From positions 1,550,001 through 1,614,000 of the forward strand of contig NC_089247.1 in the NCBI RefSeq assembly GCF_000512585.2: DNA of 64,000 nt, read 5' to 3'. The number at the start of each line of letters is the position of its first letter. Position 1 is the first letter of the stretch. The position numbers and the translations under genes were made by a program. The stretch comes from Kwoniella bestiolae CBS 10118 (lineage: Eukaryota > Basidiomycota > Tremellomycetes > Tremellales > Cryptococcaceae). This document shows, one piece after another, positions 1 through 13,500 of this stretch. The notes under the pieces are model-generated. The model did not search any database and was not told where the DNA came from. It saw only the letters and a program-made list of their open reading frames with translations.

Positions 1-1033
1 TATCTTAGTCCGCTGGAGAACAACGAGAGAACTATGATCTCCGACAAATCTTCGATAACACCTTGGTCCAAAGGAGACCCATCGATGCTGTGTGAGTGAT
101 GTCTCCGAACCACTAGATACAGTCAGCTGATGTAATTATTTGGACTATGTACAGCACCCTCGTTGACAATGTGAGCGCATGCCCTAGATATGGGGACCAG
201 TGACTATATCTGATACGAATCTGCTTTAGCACGACACCCAAGTTGGTCAATCTCTTCAAAGATGGGTATCATCCGCCTTCAAGCCTTTGGCTTACGCTCT
301 GATCCTGTTGAGAGTTGATGGGTACCCGTAAGTCGACATCCTCCTCGGTTCTGCCAGGCTCGGGTATCGAGATGAACTAACCAGGACAACGGTATGAACC
401 TATGGCAGATGCGTCTTCTACGGTGACCTGTACGGCACAGCAGGTGACAACCCCCAACAACCCGTTTCTCAGCTAGAGGATATTATCAGAGCTAGAAAAT
501 TGTTCGCTTATGGTGAATTGAACGATTACTGGGATCACCGTGAGTTGTCTCATCACCTTCATCTCCGCTCCTCCTGATAGGGAGTGAGACTTGGTCAACC
601 TCGCTCTGCTCGTGGTTTTCGTGCCCTTATAAGCGATTTGCATTGCTGATATCCCCGTCACTTTGTATCAGCCAACTGCGTAGCATGGCTCCGAAAGGGT
701 GACGAAGAGCACGACGGATGTGTAGTAGTGATCTGCAATGGCAAGGAAGATGGATCCAAGAAGATCTCAGTAGGCAAAGAACATGCCGGAGAGAAATGGA
801 CGGATGTTATGGGATGGCATCAGGGTGAAGTGACCATTGACGATGGTGAGTTTGGTCATTCCCCAATGCAATGTCCCATAGAACTGTCACATCAAGTAAG
901 ATGAGAAGGAGAGTTGCTGACTCGTCGATCCTCATACACAGAAGGATGGGCGGAGTTCTTTTCTCCTCCTGAGAGTATCTCCATCTGGACAAAGGTCGAT
1001 GCGAGGGGTCGAGAGGAGTTTAAGAAGGATTAG
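1..1033 (+). CDS. Alpha-amylase, GH13 (3' part)
   Basis: Catalytic C-terminal half of a GH13 alpha-amylase, which hydrolyses internal alpha-1,4 glucan bonds. Exon pieces read in frame at about 1-91, 155-170, 230-327, 409-539, 672-845 and 942-1033 (TAG). The conserved region IV motif VDNHDTQ is built across the intron at 171-229; its Asp is the transition-state stabilising residue in this family. It is followed by FKPLAYALILL, then GYPCVFYGDLYG, and a C-terminal beta domain containing HAGEKWTDVMGW. These features resemble the single-polypeptide intracellular (bacterial-like, GH13_5) amylases of fungi rather than secreted Taka-amylase types; that subfamily placement is inference. The 5' end and any signal peptide lie outside the window. 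It converges on the next gene. Confidence 0.88.
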
Positions 1034-1365
1034 ATTTGGTGCTCTTACGTTCTCTGAGAATGATAGATTTGTGAATCACCGTATCTCTGATCTCTGATCG
1101 ATGATCGATATTTCACCTGTGACTGATAGATGATTTTGCTCCTCTTCTTAATTTATTTGGTTATACAAATTCTACATACACATATACCTATACATATGCT
1201 AAGAAGATTGACCCTTTTCGGACGTACTGTACTTGAAAATGCATCGTTATTACTCTGTCACGACGTGGCCAACATGGACTGTGTGACGGGTACGAGTAAT
1301 GCATAACAAGTTTACTATCTGTACAATACAGTACAATGAATTCTTACAATGCAATACAAACAAAT
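1034..1365. other. Convergent 3' intergenic region
   Basis: Region between the stop codons of the amylase (+) and the Zn2Cys6 regulator (-). It is AT-rich and presumably holds both 3' UTRs. No gene or repeat is seen. Confidence 0.6.
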
Positions 1366-4291
1366 CTAAATCAACAAGATTCCCTTCTCCCAACCCAAAT
1401 CCCTCTTCATAACATCCAACCAATCTATCGTTCCCCCCTCCCCCTCCCCCTCGTTGGTAACGGTACCGTCAATCACCACACGATGAATATGGTTCCGCCT
1501 CTCCCATACTTTCTCAATCAACATCCAAACGTACTTTGTATTCCCAAACATCAGAGCCCCGCTATCCAAATTCAAAAACAATGATCTGAAAAACCCCTGA
1601 AGGGAGGGAACACAATGACAAGCTGAGATGGCTATTGGGAAGATCAATGCTCTTATAAATTCGTTTGTCTGTTTTTGTTTCTTTCCCTTCCCTTCTCCCT
1701 GTTCCCCTACTTGTCCAATGTTTCCATTATCAGGAAGTCTGGTTTGTCTATTTTCTAGGACTTTCAATTTCCCAATAAGATCGACAATCCTCAAAATCGG
1801 TTCCATTACCCCCTTAATCTTGGGGAAAGGCCCATTAACAGCTATAGCCAAAAACAACCTCGCGGACTCGTATTGACAATCACTCATCAATTTCCCAATT
1901 TCCTCTCGATCCTTCTCCTCTTTGGAATTGTAGCTCGAGATGGAAATGCGCTTTTCACGCCATGAGCGTTCGTTAAGGAGGATCTTGATTTCGTGGCCTC
2001 TTTGAACTAGCTCTTCGATATCTAGTGTGCCGGTTTTGAGGGATTCGGTGCGCCATTGAGAGAGGGCGACGATTTCTGCTAGAGCAAGGAGCTATGTGGG
2101 TTACGACCGTCAGTATCAGTATCATGATCGATATGTACATGTTCCAAACCTTCTCGTTCCACAACTCTCTGCTTGATCAAAGCAAGAGGACATAAACACT
2201 CACAGTGGTATTATCAATAGCTCCCATGGTAGGTACGATCCCCTCCAATGCGAACCCACCTGGACTATCCACTTCGCCCGGACCAGGATTCCTAGCTACG
2301 AAGTCGATCGACGATCTATTCAACAACGATCGATAGATGGGTAATAGTTCTGATGGTTTATTCTCGGTGATGGACCCGGCAATGTCCGTACGGATCATAG
2401 CCTGAAGGAAGATCTTGTATTTCTTCCAGGGCGATGAGGATGGTGATGAACTCTGTCCCTGACCATGGGGGAGCGTGGAAGGTACGAATATGCCCAATTC
2501 TGGTGAATCCCTCAGAGCTCTGAATAAGTACTTTCGAGCAATATCGAGCGATTCGACCCATTGAGGTGAGATGCCGCCGCTGAATATTATGTATGAGATG
2601 GGAGCTATGGAGGAGACTAATAACCCGTCGAAGTGAGCCTCGGCGTCCGCTAAGCTTTGTGGCTGTGGTTGTACTCCATCGGAACTGGGTTTGGTGGTAC
2701 GAGAACGAAGTGTTTGGATAGTCCGGTCAAATGACCTTGAAGCTACATCGCCGTCGTCCCCCTCCTCATTGCCATGGTCCGTCTCTATTTCGATGAATCT
2801 ATCTTCTTCGGATCTCCCTTTCCCATCCTTCTTTCTCTTCTTCCTATACACACTGAGATGTAGTGCCCCTAAAGCCTTCAACCCCTCCATAACCATCCCA
2901 TCCCTCATCGCCAGCGACGCCAGCAAATCCATGATGGACGTGCCGACGAACTTGAACTGGAGGGGTAAGACCACATTCATATAATGGTTGAAATACCTTT
3001 CCGCCGAGTGCGGGGCGGGGCTCTGCCGTAGAGACCGATGCGGGATGGGCGAGGGGGATACAAGGTTAGATAGGATATCAGGCTGGGAGTTTAGCAGGTA
3101 GATCCACAGGTCTTCAAGTGAGGAGTCGGGGTTGGATAGGTCGGATGGAGGGTATTGCGGTGGGTAGGTGTAGGTGTGATTGTTTTGCGAACTGGGATAT
3201 GGGACTCCCATATGGTCGGACTGAGATGGATAGAATGGATTCCTACTGGGAAAGGCTGTGGCGAAATGGTCTCTGGGGGGTAGTGAGAGCCAGGTCAAGG
3301 GGGCTGACGGTCCAGGAGGATCACGAGAGGGCTGAGAGGGGAGGGATAAGAATCTGGGAGGACCGCTGGAAGAAGATGAGGTATCATGTTCTTGGTCTTG
3401 TTCTACCTCCATCAAGTCCACTTCCACATGATCGTCCATTTCCGTCCTTGATTGAACTGTATCATAACTCGGTGAGGCCTGATCACGGTCATTGAGGTTC
3501 GCATCCTCTTTATCTGTGTTGGTATTTGATTTCTGTTTCTGTTTCTGTTTCTGTTTCGTTTTCAAGTTCACTTTTGTCCCTTTCGGCTGAACAGGCTTCT
3601 TACTCCTTCTCCTCTCTGTCGCTTTTTGTTTTCTACCATACCACCGATTCCTTGATTCAGCATCTCCACCGAGACAAGAAAGAAAGAAAGAAAGAAAGAA
3701 ACTCACATCTCCTCCCTCAACCTCATCTCCATATCCTTCTCTTTCAACCACCCAGGCCTCTGGACCGAATAACCCATACATTCCAGTTCGAGTCGAGCAC
3801 AATTGTTACAGGTGGGTTTCGCTTCGTCGCATCGCTACGTGAATCAACAGCCAAAGTCAGTTCTGTCTAACTGATCTAAACTTTGTGGTTACATTGAATT
3901 GGTACATCTTCATGTTCAAATCATTTCGATGAAATCAGACAAGTTTAGACCACATCAAAACTGTACCCACCTTCTTCCGTATCCTACAAGTCAAACAACC
4001 AGTCTTCCCTCTCCTTATCGTGCCTGTCCCACCTGTAGGCGGTGTACCCGGCATCGCGACATCGTCATACCGCTGAGTATGATACTGGGGATGGGCGTGG
4101 GTCTGACCCGTACTGGAGCTCGAACCGGGCGTAGAAGTAGGTTCAGAGGGGGTCGTGATGTATCCTCCTGTCGACGCGCAGCCCGAATTAGCGTAGGGCG
4201 TAGGTGAGATAGCAAATACCGATGTGTTGGATAGGTATGGTGGGGGAGGTGCTTGGTGGGGGTGAGGGTAGTGGTGATGGTAATGGTACAT
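1366..4291 (-). CDS. Zn(II)2Cys6 transcription factor
   Basis: Fungal-specific transcription factor, about 873 residues, four exons: 3971-4291, 3707-3834, 2204-3650 and 1366-2091, all phases consistent. A canonical binuclear zinc cluster, CX2CX6CX6CX2CX6C at about residues 99-126, is assembled across the first intron. It is followed by the typical basic linker and a long low-complexity stretch (QKQKQK repeats, acidic and Pro/Ser-rich segments). The C-terminal two thirds has the helical pattern of the fungal transcription factor regulatory domain (Fungal_trans_2-like). An in-frame TAG lies just upstream of the ATG at 4291, which supports that start. The N-terminus is His/Tyr/Pro-rich. The target pathway cannot be told from sequence. 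Confidence 0.88.
3675..3706 (-). repeat. (TTTC)n microsatellite abutting a splice donor
   Basis: On the coding strand of the Zn2Cys6 gene the second intron starts GTGAG and runs straight into about six TTTC units. The repeat lies entirely in the intron (3651-3706) and begins within the donor site itself. Confidence 0.85.
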
Positions 4292-5129
4292 ATTTTCTCG
4301 TTTTGTCTAACGTCTAATGTCTCAATGCTGAGCACACAAGTTTGCGAAATATAATTGATAGTTGTTAGTCACGGATGCTTTGATATCTAATTAGTACACT
4401 AAGAGGACCATCCGGATTGTCCAACTCATTATACAGTCTATCCGATCTACTGTATTCTATCTATATCAAGTCGGATGTATAGAGTTCTATGATGAGCGAA
4501 TCAAATACAGCAGGACAAGAAGAAAACCGAATTGGATGTTGATTTTCTTTTCTTCCTGTTCTCGTCATTTAATTTGATTTCTTCTATTTCACACGTCAGC
4601 AGAAAAGAAAGAAGTTTATCCTTATGTATAAATCGGTTATGCCTCTCTCACTCTTCTCTCTCTCTTCCGCTGCCTTGGCACTAGGATTACCCCGCCCTCT
4701 CGGGTCAAGTTGGTTATGGTTTTTTTCCTTTTTTTCCCTTCCCAATTAACGAAAGTAAAGTGATCTCAGCCCTCGCGCCGGTGCCTGCGAGCGTGTCCGT
4801 TCCATGTGCCTTTGGTTCACCCACTTCGCTCCGAAACAACACAACTGGAACATTTTACTATGGATAATCGCACGGGGTCCTTTAAAGGAATGTCGTCGTC
4901 GTGATTTATCTGATAAGCGCACCGTCTTCTCATACACATACGTGTATACATACCGAGAAGCTCGTTCAGCTCGACCTTAATGTCTAGGTAGACCGTAAAA
5001 CCATGCGCGTACTCGAGTCGTCCATATGCTACATATGCGTGTCATACGGGTAAGGGTGACGGTCCTGCCTGAAGGCTGTACGAGATGATGACTATTCCAC
5101 TAAGATATTTGGTCTATCCACTTTGGTCT
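4292..5129. other. Intergenic region upstream of the Zn2Cys6 gene
   Basis: Promoter and 5' UTR of the minus-strand regulator plus the 3' flank of the rhomboid gene. It contains pyrimidine-rich runs (about 4640-4740) and no convincing ORF. Confidence 0.5.
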
Positions 5130-6888
5130 CTAAAATAACCCCGAGCCCTTAGGCTGAGCGCCAAACTGTTCCCTAGTCCACTGCCATGCTTCTCTGCCTA
5201 CTCTATAATATACGAACCCAAACAACGCTCCAGAGAGATGCGCAACATGGTCGAACAACCTATTCAATCAATCCAGATATCAACCGCATATTCCATCATC
5301 TCACTCAAGGCGTGTAGATACAGCTGACTCACCTCCAACCTCTGAACAAACCTATAAGATCCAACGTGACCATCCCAGCAACGCCCATACCTATCGGAAC
5401 ACTAACAAAGGGAATAAAGATGATCCCAACGCTCGAGTCCGGGTATGCGCAAGCAGTGAGCGTAAGCGCTGCGTAGATCGCTCCACTAGCTCCTAAGGAA
5501 GGTAGGATCCCCTGATGCGACATCAATGCCTGTGGTCTGGATATTCTTGCTGGGTGGGTCAAAGCTTTCATCAGGGCGGGATATCGGAATATGTTGGTCC
5601 ATAGATGACTTCCCAAAGACGAGAATAGGCCCGCGGTCAGTAGGAAAGCTAAGAAGTGGGGTGTGTGGGTCGAAGATGTCAGGGAGGGGAAGGAGGGGGA
5701 TGAAGATATGTAGGAGTATGCTGCTGAGCCGAAGGAGAAGAGGGCGAGGGAGTTGAATGCTAGATGAGGAAGGGATTGGTGCGATAGCTGCGTAGAGGCA
5801 GGCATTAGCTCAACATTGTCAGAGACACCTCATAACTTTCTGCCGAGGCATACCTCAAACGATTGCATAGCCTTTCGTTTCTCTGTGTGCAGATAACCTT
5901 TGGTGGACAGGCTAAAGCACACTCACAACGCTGGTAAACATAGTAACGCAATTCCTCCATTCATCTCTCTTCGTCCCAAATACTATCGGTCGATGCAACC
6001 ACCATTTCCTCATGAACGGTTCTAACCTCCTGAGTTTCCACCATACGAACACATTGCCCATGACGAAGATTAAGCCCATCGGAGCCAGTTGGGCGGAAGG
6101 GGTATTGAGGTAGTATTCAGAGGCCATGACGTATGTACGGAGGACAGGGATGAGCAGGAAGTTGGGGAGGAAGGAGAGGGTATTGGGGAGGTTGTTGAGT
6201 GTTTTCTGGGCGGACTGTGGGAATAGGGGGGATATAGGCGGTGGAATCGTCATTGATGTGTTCAGTATGTGTATCGTTATTGTAGGAGGAATATGATATG
6301 GGCGACAAGATGATATATTGGGACATTGGTTGAGCTAGCTAGACTCATCGATTTTTAAAGAAGAAGAAAGACTCACCCGAGCCCCCTCCAGCTGCTTCGC
6401 CCTCTGTATCTCCCTATCACTCGGCTGACTCTGACCCTTCCTCCACCAACTGCTCCCACCAAGCTTATCGCCCCATTGCTGGGTATCGTTATTCGTATAT
6501 ATCGCAGCAGCTGCATATCCACCTCCACCTAGTAGACCGCAAAACTAGATAGAAAAGTGGTATTCAGCTCAATTCCTATGACATGGGTGCAGGGAGTCAC
6601 AACCGATCTGTAAGCTGAACTCACCACTATAGGCCGCCATATTGAACGTCTGGGCAACGAAGACGAGCTATTCGTAAGACCTGCTCCTTCCCTCGTTGAG
6701 CCGGAAAATGAACCATTCTCCACAGCTGATCGGGGCACAGCTATTCTCTTTGGAGTTATACGACCCAATACCTGTCGTCCGGATACGGGTGGGATACTGG
6801 AGAAAGGTCGATGAGGAAGTCTTGATGGACCGGCGAGGGTTGAACGGGCGATCGGGTGTGTGAAGGAGGAAACAAACAGCTTTGACAT
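5130..6888 (-). CDS. PCP1: Mitochondrial rhomboid protease (Pcp1/PARL type)
   Basis: Intramembrane serine protease of the inner mitochondrial membrane. In yeast Pcp1 processes Mgm1 and Ccp1. Exons: 6625-6888, 6377-6544, a third ending at 5937, 5333-5787 and 5130-5259. The N-terminus is Arg/Ser-rich and reads as a matrix-targeting presequence. A glycine-rich hydrophobic segment follows (FCGLLGGGGYAAAAIY). Rhomboid signatures: the L1-loop WW near the WWLHRP segment, SHQSLPHLAFNSLALFSFG, the catalytic serine in GASGAIYA, and the catalytic histidine in HVAHLSGALFG created across the last intron. The acceptor of exon 3 is ambiguous (6334 or 6214; both keep frame). It is head-to-head with PEX5. Confidence 0.9.
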
Positions 6889-7244
6889 GGTGGCTGTTGG
6901 TATTGAGCTCGACCACGGAGGATATGTATTGTGATATGTCTGGTGGCAAGTTGCATAGATGGGTTGATTGACATTTCAACATTCTTCACTGTTCATGACG
7001 CATACAAAAGTCTCATGTTTCGGCAGCATACGGGGCGAATTCTCTATATCTACCTACCACTTAAGAGACCGCCAAGTGCTTACGTCATCTGTGTATCACC
7101 GGTTATCGTGTGTGCATTGACCGGTTCCGAGTGGGTCGCATTGAAAAACATTGATTACCTACTTGCTGTTCCCTCTTTCTTTCATCAATCATCGCAATAT
7201 CTATCATAGCTCGAAGCAAGAACAAGAGCACCGCAAGAGTCGAG
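6889..7244. other. Divergent promoter, PCP1 / PEX5
   Basis: 356 bp between two divergent start codons must carry both promoters. No TATA box or clear known motif was seen. Confidence 0.5.
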
Positions 7245-10197
7245 ATGTCAGCGTTCCTATCAGGAGCAGCGGTGGAGTGCGGTCCAAGCAATGTACTAAA
7301 GAATGTACATGGTAAATTAGATAGGGATACTTCCTTACAGCAGGTATGTACTTAGTATACCTTCGTCATACATCGGGCGTACATCTAACTCGGAAAAGAT
7401 AGGATCGACTGGTATCTACACCCAATGTAGCAAGCTCATCAAAGCAGGTAAGCTGAGCCCCTCATGTGGTACCAATCCATAGCTGATAGTCAATAATCTT
7501 AGCCTTTCAAATCTCAGCTCCCAATTCCCGCAACTTCCTCATTCGCCCCTCAAAATGCCCAATCACCCTTCGATATTACCTCTCTACGCCAACATCTTCC
7601 ACCTACAACTGCTCAGCAACACGAAACTCGATCCACTCAGGACGCCTGGGCACACCTTGTGGATGGTCGAACACACGCTGCAAGACAAAATGAAAGCTCG
7701 ATTCCCCGTCAGGTGCAAGCTGAGTCAAATGGCTGGGCGCAGGAGTATGCCAAAGGGCAGAGTAGCACGACTCCCACTCAACGTACGAACAAACCTCTAC
7801 AACCTGTCATAGCACCCTGGAAGAGACCTATAGGATCTTACAATCCCATTCCATCCCCTCAAGCATACCAGTACCATCAATATCCACAACACGCCTTAGC
7901 AAGTCCGTCATCTGCTCCTGCTATACAACAGAGCACTGCAATTCCTCGAGAGGAATTAATACCCGACCCTCAAGATGCCTTAGCTAGAACTGCAAAGACA
8001 TTTGTCAATGAGCTGGAAAGACCTGATGGCGTGTTGGCGGCTAATCCGAAATTGGCGCAAAGCAAGTTCATGTCGTTGCTCAAGGGATTAGGCTCAGGAG
8101 GAGTAATTATAGACGAGGGTCAGCAGCCTATTGGTGAAGAAGTGGGAGAAGGAGCAAATCTTGTCAGCAGGGGTGTAGCCAATGGAGAAAATAGGGATTG
8201 GGCGAATTCGTTCATGAGTAACGAGGGCACAGGAGCGACAAATGATTGGGCAGATTCCTTCATGGATGGATCTTCAAAAGGCAAAAACAAGGCTTCCGAG
8301 AATGATTATACCGCTCCAACGACGATCATCAATGGTATAGGATATCGAAATGGTGCGATCCCCTCATTAGATCCGTACGCTACTCCCCCGAACTTTCAAT
8401 TGCACAATGGTCATACCGATGCTCGAACGCAGGCGCAATGGGAAACATCATTCAATGATCAAGAAGCCCTCATCAGATCTTCCGAGAACGTTTCTCGCAA
8501 GAGTGTGCACTTCGATCCCAAAGAAAAAAGCGGGGTGCCCAATACCCTAGAAGAGGCTTTGGGTCATACCACATCTGTTCCTGGAGCAGGCATTCAATGG
8601 GAAGAAGAAGGGTTAGATCTGGATGATTTCAACGATGAGGTGTTTATGGGATATAATGGGATGATGAGGAGTGTACCTCCCCCCCAGATCAAAACAGGCG
8701 TAGGGCAGAGCGAAGGATGGGGAAAACTGCAGAATGATTGGGAACGATTCGTGAGGACTGAACCTGGGAAACAGAATCTGAGAGGTCAAGGTGTAGATGA
8801 GAGGTATCTCTTCCAGAGGAAGAATCCGTACTTTGGGGTTAGCGAGATAGCTTCGTATTGGGAGATGGAATCGCCAACGCTGAAGGTGAGTAGGCGCAAT
8901 TTCCAGACCCTGACATGCTCGTCTTCATTCCATCTCCACGGTAAACCCAAGGCTAAGCTGTTGCTGATAGAGTGCTCCACTTTGCATAGGGCGTTCTCGA
9001 GCTAGAAGCTGCCGTCCAAAATTCTCCGACCTCTTACGAAGCATGGTACAACCTTGGTCTCAAACAACAAGAGAACGAGCGAGAGGAATCGGCCATTCTG
9101 GCGTTATCAAAGACTATCCAATTACAACCTGATTATCGACCTGCCTATCTTGCTTTGGCAGTTAGTTATACCAACGAGAATGAGGTTGAAGCTGCTTGTA
9201 CGATGCTGGAGCAGTGGATCCGACTTGGCGGAGGAGCTAATCCATCTATTCTTGAGCTTAATGGAGAGATGGGCAAGGGAAGGTTGATCGAGAGGCTGAT
9301 AGGGATTGCGAGGGAGAATCCTGAGGAGGTGGATGCGGATGTGCAGGTTGCGTTGGGGGTGCTGTTTAATGCTACTGAGGTGAATTTGTTTTCTCCATGG
9401 CACATTATGAGTAAGGACGATAGCTTATGATGTATTTGTATCAATGTCAGGAATATCAGAAAGCTGAGGATTGTTTCCTCGCTGCTTTGTCTGTTCGACC
9501 TGATGTGAGTTTACCTTAGCTGAAATGGGTCTTCACCTCCACGTGAAAACCAGCTGACAATGATATATGTAGGACTGGTTGTTGTACAATCGACTTGGAG
9601 CCACTCTAGCAAATAGCGGGAGATCCAACGAGGCTATACAATATTATCACAAGGCATTGGAACTACATCCGAACTTTGTCAGAGCGCTGTAAGTATCGCA
9701 CTGACTCGGCGTTCCTACTCCATCAGAATCTGATTGACACCAGCGAAATGTCAGACTGACGTGAGAGATTTGTGACAGATTCAACCTAGCCATATCATAC
9801 ATCAACCTAGGCCAATACCCCCTTTCCGCCCAATCTGCCCTCGATGCACTGCGAATCCAACATTCCGATGCATCCGAGGGATATTCCTTTGGTCAAGAGG
9901 GAAGTAATGTGAAATCCAAGGGAGTAACGAGCGATGCACTGTGGAATGCGCTACGGAGCGCTTGTATACAGTGAGTTCGCCTATTTTTCAGCTCAAGCTC
10001 CTTGGAAGGTCGGTGCTAATTGTGGGAATCATTTGGGTCGAATAGTATGAACAGACATGATTTGGTTGGATCGGTTGAACAGCGTGATCTGTCTGGTGAG
10101 TTCTTCCCGGGTCTTCAGATACATTGGGGTAGAAGTTGATGGAAATTGCTTGGTAGGGTTACCGATGAGTTTTGGATCTTCCGAAGCGCATGTGTGA
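7245..10197 (+). CDS. PEX5: Peroxisomal targeting signal 1 receptor Pex5
   Basis: Cycling cytosolic receptor that binds C-terminal SKL-type signals and docks at the peroxisome. Exons: 7245-7343, 7403-7447, 7503-8885, 8990-9379, 9451-9504, 9573-9688, 9779-9970, 10046-10095, 10157-10197; about 789 residues. The N-terminus has the conserved cysteine (VECGPSN) that is mono-ubiquitinated for export in this family. The disordered N-terminal half carries a series of WxxxF/Y docking motifs: WAQEY, WANSF, WADSF, WETSF and WERFV. The C-terminal half is a run of TPR repeats (for example EAWYNLGLKQQENEREESAI and WLLYNRLGATLANSGRSNEA), interrupted by introns. The last small exon is inferred from phase and a 61-nt intron. 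Confidence 0.95.
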
Positions 10198-10536
10198 TTG
10201 AGGAAACAAGAGAAATAGTTGTAAGAATGATGAGGAGGGGGAAAGTAATCGATTGATAAAAATGAGTTGTATTTACGATCAAGACAATGAAGGGCATTCA
10301 TGTTGTTCTCGTTCCAGCGGCTGTACTGTATCTTTGCCATACAAGTACGCTCATAAGCGCTGTGTAGCCGCAAATCCATCCGACACTCTTGTTGGACGAT
10401 GAAGCAGCTACATAAGATGATAACATTGCATTTCACGCATCTATACCATACCAAACTCCAATATTTACATTACATCAATACAACATTAGCCAATACCAAT
10501 GATCGACTCAGACTGATCTACGCTTTCCCTTTACCT
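10198..10536. other. Convergent 3' intergenic region
   Basis: Between the stops of PEX5 (+) and the glucosyltransferase-like gene (-). Only AT-rich 3' flank is seen. Confidence 0.5.
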
Positions 10537-13500
10537 TTACCCTTCCACCACCTCCCCTCTCTCCCTATCCTTACTTTCCCTGACATTCTCACCACCTCCG
10601 CCCCGTATATACTGAATGTCAATCCCTTCAGACCTGCCGAAAGAGCTGACATCGACCCCACGCAATATCCCATCCCTCCTCATCCTCCTCTTCCTAATAC
10701 TCTCCTCAGACCTCACCTTCCTCCAAGCATTAAGAATCATCTTCCTACTCTCCCCACTAACAAACTTACTCTCGGCCTTACTACTCTCCACCCGTGGTTT
10801 CCTGAGCACGTCGGCAGGCGAGGATGCAGCTGTGGGAGCAAGCCGCGTTTTATAAATATTCGGTTTGGAAAGTTCCGATGAGATTCCTCGGGTGGTGGAT
10901 TCTAGGGATCGGATAGCGCCTGAGAGGGGGTTGGTCACTAGGCCTATACCTTCAGAGTTCTCATTAGGATTATCCGTTTTTATTGTAAGAAGAGCAATGG
11001 AGAGTATGGAGCAAGGGAGTACAGCGAATACTTACTTCCTCCCACTAAACCAAATACGCCTCCGACCAAATTCTATAACACAGTCCACACTCCACTCAGC
11101 CATCATTCATCGCATAAGGATAATCAGGACATAATCACTCACCCCCCTCTTCAAAGGATCCAACGGACCATTAACGAACCCTTTTACCCCATCCTTCACT
11201 CCCTCAACCATCTCACGTCGAGCCTCTTTCATGCCTGACTTGAAATCTGTGATGGGCTTTGGCCCTGGACCGGTAACAGTATCCACCAAAGGGAACTGTT
11301 CGTTATATATCGAGTCTACAGTTCATATTTTATAGTCAGCCCCGACACACCGGTGATCTAGGAGAAGAGATAGGACAGGTGGGGATTGAGAATGCTCACA
11401 TTGTTGCTGAGAAGAAATATCAACTTCTCTCGAGGGAGGCTATCATAACTTTACAATCAGCCAGTGAACGTATCAATCCAAAACGAACAACGAAAGTCAC
11501 AACCAGAATATAACTTACCTTCTCGCTGAACAGGTGTCTAACGCTCTTCACAGAGTTACTCAAAGCCATAAAGAAAGCTTGTGCACCTCCAATAATCGGG
11601 TCCGAGTCCGCTTGAGTCGATGCATATTCCTTTGGACCTATGGCACCACCAACATCAGCTTGACTTTCCAGGATACATACCTCGTGCTTGAGGATGGACG
11701 CACGATTCAAAGCTAGATCACTATACTCCAACTTGCCCTCTTCCGCCAGAACACCAGCTACGACTCCCGATAAGAGCAGGCAAAATTTGGGATGATAGAA
11801 TGTCGCTGCGTGTCCAGGAGCGATATCACATCTAAATCCCACACCCCCATCACATCACAGTCATCAGCCTTGAAGGATAGCTTTTTGAAGATGTGTTTAC
11901 CGCATGTTCAATGATGGTAGATGACGATGTATTGATTCGACAGATTTCTGTACCCCATCTTCAGAACTGAGACTCCCCGCTAGCTCTTTCAGATTCGCTT
12001 TGATCTCTGAAGACAAGGCTTCGTCAAGAGCTACCGAGAGAAATTCCACGGACACTTGTTCAATGGGGATTGGACGGGGGAAAGCACCAAGTTGGAAAAG
12101 ACGATTAGACCAGAAGCTGGATATAGGCCAGATGAGCAGAAGTACACTGCATGAAGTCGCTGGGACGGTCGACTTACTCGTCTCCTGAAACCAGGATTGT
12201 GATGGAAGGTATCGAGTAATTGATCGTCAAGGACGCGATATTAAGATCTTCACAAAATGTTCAGCCATCAGTGTCTCGAAGAACGAGAAGTGAAATAAGG
12301 GTCAACACCCACTGCCATCGTAGATCACCGCCGATACTTTCTCATTCCCGAGCAACCAAGACGAAGCATTTTGGTCTATTCAGTTGCAACAATCAGCATG
12401 TTTTCTCTGATCACACACAAGGCAGAGCAGGAGGTTCGACACCGACCTTCCAAGATAAACACCTCCGAAGGCATCTCTCCAGCAGTACTCATCCCCTTGA
12501 TACTCAAAATCGCACCATATCCCATCTTCTTCATCCCGCCAGTGAGAGCACTTACTGATAGTGCAGACAATTAGCAAGTCAAGTCAAACCAGCATTATTG
12601 AGGTTATGATACCTACCGACATTCTCCCTCAGTTCGTGATCGACAGTCGATAGATCCAGACTTTATAAGTCGGTATGAGCGACAGTACCCAATTGAGAGA
12701 ATGCGATTCACTCACTTCACGTAGATTACCTTCCCAGCATCTTTCAAGAACCCCAGCAATCCTTCGTCTGGTCTATAACCTTTTGAGTCGTCAAATACGA
12801 ATCCAGCAATATCTATACCAAACCACCATCAGCCTGAAACCCTGCGAGGTGAAACGTTGCTGTTATATGCAGCTCATCCGACATACCAATATGCTCCCTC
12901 CAATCATCCGGTCTGCCCAATATCCCCTCATCCCATAGGTTTGTAATAGGGATTTTCAGCCTATTGTGGTTTTCAGCCTATCCACAATACCAGGTCCAGT
13001 ATATTCGCCCAGATACTCCAGACCAAGGGGTACTTGACGGAAGTTCTTTTTTATCGCTCTACCTAGGTTTTGCCATATCCTATCCCCTCCCACCGTGTGA
13101 TCAGCTATTATCTCTTTCTCTTGATCAGTTTAAGCAATGAGGAAGAACCAACAGATTATCCACCAAAGCGTAGCTTAGGTAATTCGTTAGTCCTTCTCCG
13201 GCATTCGACTGAATGGGGTTTGACGAGGGGTGAGCGATGGAGATTGTAGGTGAGATTGGTTTATCTGTTGAATTGTCATTACCATCCACAATCTCAACAA
13301 AGAGCGGGATGTAAGATGAATTAAACCTACCAGAAACGATGTGTACGGGTATACCATACAATTCGCCCAAGTGGACATGTGCCAACGTATCTGGATGAGC
13401 GATGATCAAATCGGCAGCGAATGGTGCGCCGGTCGACGAGTTGGGGAGGTAGGTGGATTTGTAGAAGCTTCGAAGGGTAGATTCCATCTGCTGGGGGTCT

